Below are positions 58,169-64,000 of a DNA stretch of 64,000 bases, one piece after another. Both the position numbers and the translations under genes were made by a program. The DNA comes from Piscinibacter sp. (lineage in GTDB: Bacteria > Pseudomonadota > Gammaproteobacteria > Burkholderiales > Burkholderiaceae_C). The notes under the pieces are model-generated. The model was not told the origin of the DNA. It saw only the letters and a list, made by a program, of their open reading frames with translations, and made no database searches. Position 1 is the stretch's first letter, and each line of letters begins with the position of its first letter. The stretch is from NCBI GenBank assembly GCA_019635485.1, contig JAHBZL010000020.1:18278-82277 (forward strand). The letters run 5' to 3'.

Positions 58169-59170
58169 ATGGAACACATCCGCTTCTACCAGACCGGCAC
58201 CTTCACGGTCGGCAACCGGCTGCTCGCGCCCGGGCAGCGCAGCGTGCAGGCCAGCGCCGAGCGCAGCAACGCGATCAATTCCGGCCACCGCGCCTGCCAG
58301 GGCTGCGGCGAGGCGCTCGGCGCGCGCTTCGCGGTCGACGCCGCGCTGCGCGCCACGCAGGGCCGCCTGGTCGCCGCCAACGCCACCGGCTGCCTGGAGG
58401 TGTTCTCCACGCCATACCCCGAGACCTCGTGGCAGCTGCCGTGGATCCACTCGCTGTTCGGCAACACCGCCGCGGTCGCGACCGGCATCGCCGCGGCGCT
58501 GAAGGTCAAGGGCCGGCACGACGTGCGCGTGCTCGCGCAGGGCGGGGACGGCGGCACCACCGACATCGGCTTCGGCTGCCTGTCCGGCATGTTCGAGCGC
58601 AACGACGACGTGCTGTACGTCTGCTACGACAACGAGGCCTACATGAACACCGGCGTGCAGCGCTCGTCGGCCACGCCGGCTGCGGCACGCACGGCGACGA
58701 CGCCGGCCGTCGGCGCGGCGCCGGGCAACGTGTTCGGTCAGGGCAAGGACCTGCCGCGCATCGCGATGGCGCACGGCATCCCGTACGTGGCCACGGCAAC
58801 GGTGGCCGACCTGCGCGACCTGGAGGCCAAGGTCGAACGCGCGATGGCGCTGCACGGCGCGCGCTACCTGCACGTGCTGGTGCCGTGCCCGCTCGGCTGG
58901 GGCGCGGCGTCGCACGACACCATCCGGCTCGCGCGGCTGGCGCAGGAGTCGGGCCTGTTCCCGGTGTTCGAGGCCGTCGACGGCGAGGTCACCGCGGTCG
59001 CGCCGATCCGCCGCCGCGTGCCGGTGGAGGAGTACCTGAAGCCGCAGAAACGCTTCGCGCACCTGTTCGCGCCGCAGCGGCGCGACGACGTGCTGGACCG
59101 CCTGCAGGCCCGGGCGGACGCCAACATCCGGCGCTACGGCCTGCTGAGCGCCCAGGGAGAGCCGGCATGA
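58169..59170 (+). CDS. 2-oxoacid:acceptor oxidoreductase, beta subunit (TPP-binding)
   Basis: 333 residues. The thiamine diphosphate/Mg motif is GDGGTTDIGFGCLSGMFERNDD followed by DNEAYMNTG (about 129-165). Cysteines in ACQGCGEALG (about 43-52), NATGCLE and VPCPLGW can ligate the proximal [4Fe-4S] cluster, as in PorB. The fit to PorB/PadI-type subunits is clear. Its stop codon overlaps the start of the flavoprotein gene (ATGA), so the electron-output subunit is made with it. Confidence 0.92.
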   Translation: MEHIRFYQTGTFTVGNRLLAPGQRSVQASAERSNAINSGHRACQGCGEALGARFAVDAALRATQGRLVAANATGCLEVFSTPYPETSWQLPWIHSLFGNTAAVATGIAAALKVKGRHDVRVLAQGGDGGTTDIGFGCLSGMFERNDDVLYVCYDNEAYMNTGVQRSSATPAAARTATTPAVGAAPGNVFGQGKDLPRIAMAHGIPYVATATVADLRDLEAKVERAMALHGARYLHVLVPCPLGWGAASHDTIRLARLAQESGLFPVFEAVDGEVTAVAPIRRRVPVEEYLKPQKRFAHLFAPQRRDDVLDRLQARADANIRRYGLLSAQGEPA

Positions 59171-60798
59171 GCATGCGCAAGCCGTTCGCGATCACGCTGG
59201 ACGTCGGCTCCTCGCTGGCCAACCACACGGGCTCCTGGCGTTCGCAGCGCCCGGTCTACGTCGACCGCCTGCCGCCGTGCAATGCGCAATGCCCGGCCGG
59301 CGAGGACATCCAGGGCTGGCTGTTCCATGCCGAGAGCGGCGACTACGAGCGCGCCTGGCGCCACCTGGTGCGCGACAACCCGTTCCCGGCCATCATGGGC
59401 CGCGTCTGCTATCACACCTGCCAGAGTGTCTGCAACCGCGGCCGGCTCGACGCGCCCGTCGGCATCAACGCGGTCGAGCGCTTCCTCGGCGACGAGGCGC
59501 TGAAGCAGCGCTGGGCCTTCGATCCGCCCGCGGCGGAGAGCGGCCGGCACGTGCTCGTGGTCGGCGCCGGGCCGTCCGGGCTGTCGGCGGCGTATCACCT
59601 GCGCCGCCTCGGCCACCGGGTCACGGTGCTGGAGGCCGGGCCGTTGCCGGGCGGCATGATGCGCTTCGGCATCCCGCGCTACCGGCTGCCGCGCGACGTG
59701 CTCGACGCCGAGGTGGCGCGCATCGTCGCGCTGGGCGTGACGATCCGCTATGGCACCAAGGTCGCCGACCTGGCCGAGGCGATGGCGGCAGAGCGGGCCG
59801 ATGCGGCCTTCCTCGCTGTCGGCGCGCACATCGCCAAGCGGGCCTTCATCCCGGCCGGCGACTCGGCGCGCGTGCTCGATGCGGTCGCGGTGCTGCGCAG
59901 CATGGAAGGCGAGGAGCGGCCCATGCTCGGGCGGCGGGTCGTCGTCTACGGCGGCGGCAACACGGCGATCGACGTGGCGCGCACGGCCAAGCGGCTCGGC
60001 GCCACCGACGCGGTGATCGTCTACCGGCGCACGCGCGAGCGCATGCCGGCGCACGAGGCCGAGGTCGAGGAGGCGCTGCAGGAAGGCGTGCTGATCAAGT
60101 GGCTGACCACGATCCGGCAGGCCGACGCCGGCGAACTGGTGGTCGAGAAGATGGTGCTGGACGCGCAGGGCCAGCCGCAGCCGACTGGCGAGTTCGAACG
60201 GCTGGAGGCCGACTCGCTGGTGCTCGCGCTCGGCCAGGACGTGGACCTGTCGTTGCTGCAGAACCTGCCCGGGCTGGTGGTGCGCGACGGCGTCGTGCAG
60301 GTCGACGAGCGGCTGATGACCGGCCATCCGGGAGTCTTCGCCGGCGGCGACATGGTGCCGGCCGAGCGCAACGTGACGGTGGCGATCGGCCACGGCAAGA
60401 AGGCCGCCCGCCACATCGACGCCTGGCTGCGCGGCACGACCTGGGACGCGCCGCCGAAGCACGAGGGCGCGGCCTTCGAGAACCTGAACCCCTGGTACTA
60501 CAGCGATGCGCCGGCGACGGTGCGGCCGGTGCTGGACCTCGCGCGCCGCACCACCAGCTTCGACGAGGTGCAGGGCGGCCTGGACGAGGGCAACGCGCTG
60601 TTCGAGGCGCGCCGCTGCCTGTCCTGCGGCAACTGCTTCGAGTGCGACAACTGCTACGGCATGTGCCCGGACAACGCGGTGATCAAGCTCGGCCCGGGCC
60701 GGCGCTTCGCGTTCAACCTGGACTACTGCAAGGGCTGCGGCATCTGCGCCGCCGAATGCCCGTGCGGTGCGATCCGCATGGACCCGGAAGTGGTCTGA
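59167..60798 (+). CDS. GltD-like FAD/NAD(P) flavoprotein fused to a 2[4Fe-4S] ferredoxin
   Basis: 543 residues. The N-terminal Fe-S domain (CNAQCPAGEDIQGW, CYHTCQSVCNRG) is that of glutamate synthase small subunits. The FAD site is VVGAGPSGLSAAYHL (about 127-141) and the NAD(P) site VVYGGGNTAIDVA (about 259-271). The C-terminus (about 475-543) adds a bacterial ferredoxin with CLSCGNCFECDNCYGMCP and CKGCGICAAECPCGAI, equal to the delta subunit of PorABDG enzymes. It would pass electrons from the TPP subunits straight to NAD(P). A related flavoprotein subunit is known from phenylglyoxylate:NAD oxidoreductase (PadH). Confidence 0.93.
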   Translation: MSMRKPFAITLDVGSSLANHTGSWRSQRPVYVDRLPPCNAQCPAGEDIQGWLFHAESGDYERAWRHLVRDNPFPAIMGRVCYHTCQSVCNRGRLDAPVGINAVERFLGDEALKQRWAFDPPAAESGRHVLVVGAGPSGLSAAYHLRRLGHRVTVLEAGPLPGGMMRFGIPRYRLPRDVLDAEVARIVALGVTIRYGTKVADLAEAMAAERADAAFLAVGAHIAKRAFIPAGDSARVLDAVAVLRSMEGEERPMLGRRVVVYGGGNTAIDVARTAKRLGATDAVIVYRRTRERMPAHEAEVEEALQEGVLIKWLTTIRQADAGELVVEKMVLDAQGQPQPTGEFERLEADSLVLALGQDVDLSLLQNLPGLVVRDGVVQVDERLMTGHPGVFAGGDMVPAERNVTVAIGHGKKAARHIDAWLRGTTWDAPPKHEGAAFENLNPWYYSDAPATVRPVLDLARRTTSFDEVQGGLDEGNALFEARRCLSCGNCFECDNCYGMCPDNAVIKLGPGRRFAFNLDYCKGCGICAAECPCGAIRMDPEVV

Positions 60799-60809
60799 AC
60801 CGGCAGCGC

Positions 60810-60837
60810 GGCGCTGTGGTGCGGATCGCACAGCGCC
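60810..60837 (+). terminator. Hairpin after the oxoacid oxidoreductase operon
   Basis: GGCGCTGTG pairs perfectly with CACAGCGCC around ten bases, 12 bases after the flavoprotein stop. No T tract follows, so factor-dependent termination or 3'-end protection is the likely role. Confidence 0.5.
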
Positions 60838-60943
60838 ATCCCGAAGTCGAGGGGGGAGTGCCGGGGCAAGGGATGTCCTGTCACGCAGGCATTCCCACAA
60901 TGGGCTCGTCACCCATCGCGCACACCCCCGCACGAGAGCCGCC

Positions 60944-61486
60944 ATGCCGCAGACCTTCAACGTCGGAGCCCGTTCTCTGTTCGTCACGCTGACGGCCTGG
61001 GTGTTCATCGTGCTGGCGGCCTTCGCGAGTGCGTCGGCGCTGGTGCAGAACGCGATGGTCGCGTCGCTGCTGCCGGGCTGGCAGCTCTCCGGCGTGCAGC
61101 AGCCGCTGCCGCTGCTGACCGGGCTGCTGATCGCCTACCTGCCGTGGTTCGTCGGTGCCGGGCTGGTGCTGTCGCTGGCCACGCTGGCTTCGGCGGTCGG
61201 TCTGCTGCTGCGCCTGGAGTGGGCCCGGCGCGTCTTCATCGGGCTGCTGGTGCTGGCGATCGTCGCCAACCTGCTCGGCCTGTGGTTCCAGCACGAGGTG
61301 GTGCAGTCGGTGGTCGACGCGACGCTGCGCAGCAGCCCGCTGCCGCAGCAGGCGCTGGGCGTGTTCGGCGGCTTCGTCACCGCGGCGCGCCTGATGGCCG
61401 TCGTGATGACGCTGGGCGCCTGCGGCATGCTGGTCTGGATCATCCGCCGGCTGATGTCGACGCCGATCCGGCAGGAATTCGCCTGA
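60944..61486 (+). CDS. Four-helix inner-membrane protein of unknown function
   Basis: 180 residues from ATG 60944. Predicted TM helices at about 10-33, 60-85, 90-113 and 140-165. It has no conserved charged residues within the helices that would suggest transport. No family recognised. Downstream of the oxidoreductase operon by 145 bp and convergent with the YchJ-like gene. Hydrophobic pattern and codon use support a real gene; an earlier start in frame at 60767 would overlap the flavoprotein gene and is unlikely. Confidence 0.75.
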   Translation: MPQTFNVGARSLFVTLTAWVFIVLAAFASASALVQNAMVASLLPGWQLSGVQQPLPLLTGLLIAYLPWFVGAGLVLSLATLASAVGLLLRLEWARRVFIGLLVLAIVANLLGLWFQHEVVQSVVDATLRSSPLPQQALGVFGGFVTAARLMAVVMTLGACGMLVWIIRRLMSTPIRQEFA

Positions 61487-61511
61487 TCCGGGCCCCGGCG
61501 GCTCGCCGGGG

Positions 61512-61904
61512 CTACGCCGCCTCGCCGTCCAGGTAGTACCAGCGGCCGCCCTCGCGCACGAAGCGGCTGGTTTCCTCGAGCCGCTGGCCGCGCCCGTGCA
61601 GCCGCGTGCGGGCGACGAAGTGGACCGTGGCGTGGTCCGCGTCCTGTGCGATGTGCCGGCGTACCTCCAGGCCCAGCCACTTCAGCCCGGGCGGATCCGG
61701 GTCGAGGGCCGCCGGCCGGCGGCTCGGGTGCCAGGTCGCGAGCAGGTAGCCGTGCAGGCCGAGCACGAAGGCGCAGTAGCGCGAGCGCATCAGGCTTTCG
61801 GCGTCGGGCGCCTGCAGGTGCTGCGCGCCGGCGTGCCAGCGGCCGCAGCAATCGGCGTAGCGGGGGCCGCGCCCGCAGGGGCAGGGCGGTTCCGGTGCGG
61901 TCAT
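61512..61904 (-). CDS. ychJ: YchJ-like protein with SEC-C motif
   Basis: 130 residues from ATG 61904. The zinc-binding SEC-C motif is at the N-terminus: CPCGRGPRYADCCGRWH with Cys8, Cys10, Cys19 and Cys20. The rest is the NTF2-like UPF0225 domain (LMRSRYCAFVLGLHGYLLATWHPS, TVHFVARTRL, ETSRFVREGGRWYYLDG). Function unknown. The start codon overlaps the stop of the 38-codon ORF at 61901-62017, and the GGGG before it comes from the shared repeat block. A GTG at 61910 is an alternative start. Confidence 0.9.
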   Translation of the reverse strand: MTAPEPPCPCGRGPRYADCCGRWHAGAQHLQAPDAESLMRSRYCAFVLGLHGYLLATWHPSRRPAALDPDPPGLKWLGLEVRRHIAQDADHATVHFVARTRLHGRGQRLEETSRFVREGGRWYYLDGEAA

Positions 61905-62017
61905 GACCACCCCTCGTCGAAGGAGTACCTTCGACGATCCCCCGGGGGGATGCGGGCCGGCTTGGGAGCGGCCCGGCGCTCGGCCCGCGGCAGACTGGTT
62001 GACACAGGGTGTCTCAT
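61901..62017 (-). CDS. 38-codon ORF bridging the MarR-GNAT and YchJ-like genes (copy 2)
   Basis: ATG 62017-62015 lies in the stop of the MarR-GNAT gene and TGA 61903-61901 lies in the start of the YchJ-like gene: ATGA overlaps at both ends, and the same total length (117 bp) as the copy at 18865-18981. The first ten codons differ between copies; from codon 11 the RAERRAAPKPARIP core and the GDRR, Y, FDEG residues are the same. Whether a peptide is made is unknown. See the repeat entry for the RNA-structure evidence. Confidence 0.45.
   Translation of the reverse strand: MRHPVSTSLPRAERRAAPKPARIPPGDRRRYSFDEGWS
61910..61988 (-). repeat. 79-bp dispersed intergenic element, copy 2
   Basis: 75 of 79 bases match 18874-18952. 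The stem next to the Shine-Dalgarno is TCGTCGAAGG/CCTTCGACGA (61914-61923 with 61928-61937); relative to copy 1, one pair changed from C-G to G-C with both bases altered. The stretch from the block to the upstream stop codon is 25 bases in both copies but only about 56% identical. Confidence 0.8.
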
Positions 62018-62973
62018 GCCAGCAGCAGCTCCCAGGTCTCGCCGACCAGGTCGTGCCCGAAGCTGTGGTGCGGTTCGCTGTCGAGCAGCCGGTAGCCGGC
62101 CTTGGCGTAGATCGCGCGGGCGGCGTCCAGGTTGCGGTTGGTCCACAGCAGGATGCGCTTGTAGCGCTTCTCGCGGGCGAAGCGCTCGCATTCGGCCACC
62201 AGGCGCACGCCCAGGCCCTGGCCGCGGGCCGCCGGCTCGACCAGCAGCATGCGCAGCTGGGCGGCGCCGGCGATCACCTGCTGCGAACGTTCGTCGCGGG
62301 CCTGCACGAGGAACACGCAGCCGAGGTTGGCACCGTCGCGTTCCGCGATCCAGCAGGCTTCGCGGGCGGGTTCGAAGTGGTCGACGAAGTCCGCCGCGAT
62401 GCGCGCCACCAGGGCCTCGAAGGCCTCGCTCCAGCCGTATTCCTGCGCGTACAGCGCGCCGTGGCGGCCGATCACCCAGCCCAGGTCGCCAGGCCGCAGC
62501 GGGCGCAGCTGCACCGGCGCGGCCGCGCGCGGGGTGTCCGTCAGCGTGTGTTCGATGCAGTCCATGGCCGCCAGCAGCGACTGCTGGCGGCGTTCGTCCA
62601 GCGCGGTCAGCAGCGCCCCGACCTGTTCGCGCGAGCGCTGGTCCAGCGGCGCGAACGCGCGCTGTCCGGCCGCGCTCAGGCTGAGCAGCTGCACGCGCGC
62701 GTCGTCCTTCGACCGGGCGCTGCGCACCAGGCCGCGTTCCTTGAGCCCGCGCAGCAAGCGGCTCAGGTAGCCGGGGTCGAGGTCGAGCTCGCGGGCCAGA
62801 TGACTGGCGGTGAGGCGGCCGTCGGCATGGGCCAGCTCCCAGAGCAGGCGCGACTCGGCCAACGAGAACGGGGTGTCCAGCAGGCCTTCGCCGAGCACGC
62901 CGATGCGGCGCGTGTAGAAGCGGTTGAAGCGCCGGACCGCCTCGATGCGGGCGGAGTCGGGCGAGGCGGGCAT
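62014..62973 (-). CDS. MarR regulator fused to GNAT acetyltransferase
   Basis: 319 residues. The N-terminal MarR winged helix (about 10-140) has FSLAESRLLWELAHADGRLTASHLARELDLDPGYLSRLLRGLKERGLV. The C-terminal GNAT domain (about 155-319) has the acetyl-CoA loop VEPAARGQGLGVRLVAECERFA. Such fusions couple a ligand-sensing DNA-binding part to an acetyltransferase; targets are mostly unknown. A near-palindrome, TTGAC-TTT-GGCAA (62996-63008), lies 23 bp upstream and could be its own operator. Divergent from imuA with a 100-bp gap. Confidence 0.9.
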   Translation of the reverse strand: MPASPDSARIEAVRRFNRFYTRRIGVLGEGLLDTPFSLAESRLLWELAHADGRLTASHLARELDLDPGYLSRLLRGLKERGLVRSARSKDDARVQLLSLSAAGQRAFAPLDQRSREQVGALLTALDERRQQSLLAAMDCIEHTLTDTPRAAAPVQLRPLRPGDLGWVIGRHGALYAQEYGWSEAFEALVARIAADFVDHFEPAREACWIAERDGANLGCVFLVQARDERSQQVIAGAAQLRMLLVEPAARGQGLGVRLVAECERFAREKRYKRILLWTNRNLDAARAIYAKAGYRLLDSEPHHSFGHDLVGETWELLLA

Positions 62974-62995
62974 GGCCGGATTCTCGACCAGATAC

Positions 62996-63008
62996 TTGAC
63001 TTTGGCAA
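62996..63008. promoter_or_regulatory. Possible MarR-type operator
   Basis: TTGAC and GGCAA are inverted (four of five positions) around TTT, just before the MarR-GNAT start. On the minus strand TTGCCA here with GAGAAT 17 bases later would make a weak promoter overlapped by the site. Confidence 0.35.
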
Positions 63009-63045
63009 CATAGTGGCGCCCCGGGGATTCTGGCCGGCTTGCCGC

Positions 63046-63071
63046 GAATACTGTATGAAAGTACAGTATTC
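63046..63071. promoter_or_regulatory. LexA (SOS) box of imuA
   Basis: GAATACTGTA and TACAGTATTC form a perfect ten-base inverted repeat around six bases. The core CTG-N10-CAG is the proteobacterial LexA site, close to the ideal sequence. It ends two bases before the imuA ATG, so bound LexA would cover the start of the gene. Confidence 0.9.
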
Positions 63072-63073
63072 AG

Positions 63074-63838
63074 ATGGACCCTCTGCCCGCTGCTCCTGCT
63101 CCCCTGGCGCCGCCCCCGCGGCCGCCGCTCGTGCCCGAGGCGCTGCACCCGGCGCTGTGGTTCGGCCACCAGCTGGGGCACCAGCGCGGCGATGCGCAGC
63201 CCAGCGGCTTCCCGGCGCTCGATGCCGAATTGCCCGGCGGCGGCTGGCCGCGCCGCGTGCTCACCGAGCTGCTGCTGGCGCGTCCGGGGGTCGGCGAGAT
63301 CCGCCTGCTCGCCCCGGCGCTGGCGGCCGCCCAGCGCCGCGGCCGGCTGGTGATGCTGTTCGACCCGCCGGCCGCGCTGTCCGCCTGGGCGCTGCTGCAG
63401 CTCGGGCTGGACATCGACCAGCTGCTGGTGGTGCAGACCCGCGAGGGCGGCGGCGACTCCCTGTGGGCCTGCGAGCAGGCGCTGCGCAGCGGCCATGTCG
63501 GCGCACTGATCGCCTGGCTGCCGCCGCGGCTGCGCGCCGAGCGGCTGCGCCGGCTGCAGCTGGCGGCCCAGGCGCACGACGGCGCCGCCTTCGTGCTGCG
63601 CGAGACGGCCGCGGCGCAGCGGCCGAGCGCGGCACCGCTGCGGCTGGCGCTGCGCCCGGCCGGCGCGGACGTGCTGGCGCTGCACGTGCTCAAGCGCCGC
63701 GGCCCGCCGCTGGACCGGCCGCTGCTGCTGGAGCTGCCGCCGGTGCTGTCGGAGATCGCGCAGCAGCGCGCGCGTGCCGGGCGGGCGGCGCGCGAGACCG
63801 TGCCTCTGCCGGCGGCCACGTTCGTCGATCTGGGCTGA
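63074..63838 (+). CDS. imuA: Translesion mutagenesis protein ImuA (RecA/SulA-like)
   Basis: 254 residues. It matches ImuA by the ALHPALWFGHQLG start, the GFPALDAELPGGGWPRRVLTELLL segment, the GEIRLLAPAL strand and the DQLLVVQ helix, with no Walker A lysine, as in the proteobacterial ImuA/SulA-like group. It normally works with ImuB and DnaE2 in error-prone repair after DNA damage. The LexA box directly before the ATG confirms SOS control. No Shine-Dalgarno is visible between box and ATG, so a leaderless mRNA is possible. The next gene (imuB expected) is beyond the window; a long inverted repeat follows the stop codon. Confidence 0.92.
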   Translation: MDPLPAAPAPLAPPPRPPLVPEALHPALWFGHQLGHQRGDAQPSGFPALDAELPGGGWPRRVLTELLLARPGVGEIRLLAPALAAAQRRGRLVMLFDPPAALSAWALLQLGLDIDQLLVVQTREGGGDSLWACEQALRSGHVGALIAWLPPRLRAERLRRLQLAAQAHDGAAFVLRETAAAQRPSAAPLRLALRPAGADVLALHVLKRRGPPLDRPLLLELPPVLSEIAQQRARAGRAARETVPLPAATFVDLG

Positions 63839-64000
63839 GAAGCTGTGAACGAACCCGCCACGCCCGCTCGTCCCGCCAGAACGCGGCCACTCGTCGTTGC
63901 AAATGCTCGCCATAGCGCGAGCTATGGCTGTGCTTTGCGCCTGGATTGGCCGCGTTCTGTCGGCCCGCTCGGGCGCGCCGGGTTCATTCACAGCTTCTGA
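63836..64000. repeat. Long inverted-repeat (MITE-like) element after imuA
   Basis: The ends AGAAGCTGTGAA (63838-63849) and TTCACAGCTTCT (63987-63998) are perfect inverted repeats. After one mismatch pairing continues with GAACCCG/CGGGTTC, then CAGAACGCGGCCA (63877-63889) with TGGCCGCGTTCTG (63947-63959), and a central hairpin GCCATAGC-GCGA-GCTATGGC (63909-63928). The whole 160-base stretch could fold into one long cruciform or hairpin. It begins at the imuA stop codon; its right end coincides with the window end, so flanking duplications cannot be judged. Confidence 0.75.

Overview
The window is about 70% G+C with short intergenic gaps and many start/stop overlaps. Gene content (tig-clpP-clpX-lon, class I-like PhaC, a CTG-N10-CAG SOS box before imuA, a SARP-like regulator, rubrerythrin with a DUF3501 protein) suggests a betaproteobacterium, probably of the Rubrivivax/Leptothrix/Methylibium side of the Burkholderiales. 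The taxonomic call is inference; no rRNA is present.

Layout. 1-4.9 kb: end of trigger factor, clpP, clpX and lon (cytosolic proteolysis), then tRNA-Gly(GCC) and tRNA-Cys(GCA). 4.9-8.9 kb (minus): a small secreted protein, EgtD coupled to a flavin disulfide reductase, a DUF302 protein and a secreted cupin. 9.1-14.6 kb: a 1605-residue pseudokinase/AAA/GAF/histidine kinase and an orphan Rieske protein behind a lux-box-like palindrome. 14.6-20.7 kb (minus): phaC, a 38-codon ORF, a Pat-like acetyltransferase and a kinase-like protein.

21.0-38.2 kb is the most striking region: 17 same-strand genes with almost no gaps. They encode ApbE (FMN transferase), two heme-motif lipoproteins, outer-membrane barrels, a TlpA thioredoxin, DUF4266 and DUF3570 proteins, TPR lipoproteins, a TolQ-like channel, two ExbD/TolR-like proteins and an AgmX/PglI (TonB-like) protein. 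The second half resembles the proton-driven core of the Myxococcus Agl/Glt machinery; the first half is an extracytoplasmic redox module. I read it as one envelope-spanning machine of unknown task.

38.2-50.3 kb: class II glutamine amidotransferase, a small membrane ORF, Tag glycosylase, a SARP/AAA/TPR regulator downstream of a large Ig/RCC1 lipoprotein whose promoter carries SARP-style heptamer repeats, an M1 peptidase with a GAMED motif, and tRNA-Ala(CGC). 50.3-64 kb: an esterase, a rubrerythrin/Fe-S/DUF3501 operon behind a Fur-like palindrome, an outer-membrane-like protein, RarD, a four-gene 2-oxoacid oxidoreductase with its own NAD(P)-linked flavoprotein, YchJ-like and MarR-GNAT genes, and SOS-controlled imuA followed by a long inverted-repeat element.

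The best candidate for something undescribed, besides the 17-gene operon, is a 117-bp unit found twice (18865-18981 and 61901-62017). Each copy is a 38-codon ORF joined to both neighbouring genes by ATGA overlaps. The copies share a 79-bp block with four differences, two of which compensate each other in a hairpin stem that ends beside the Shine-Dalgarno sequence of the downstream gene.
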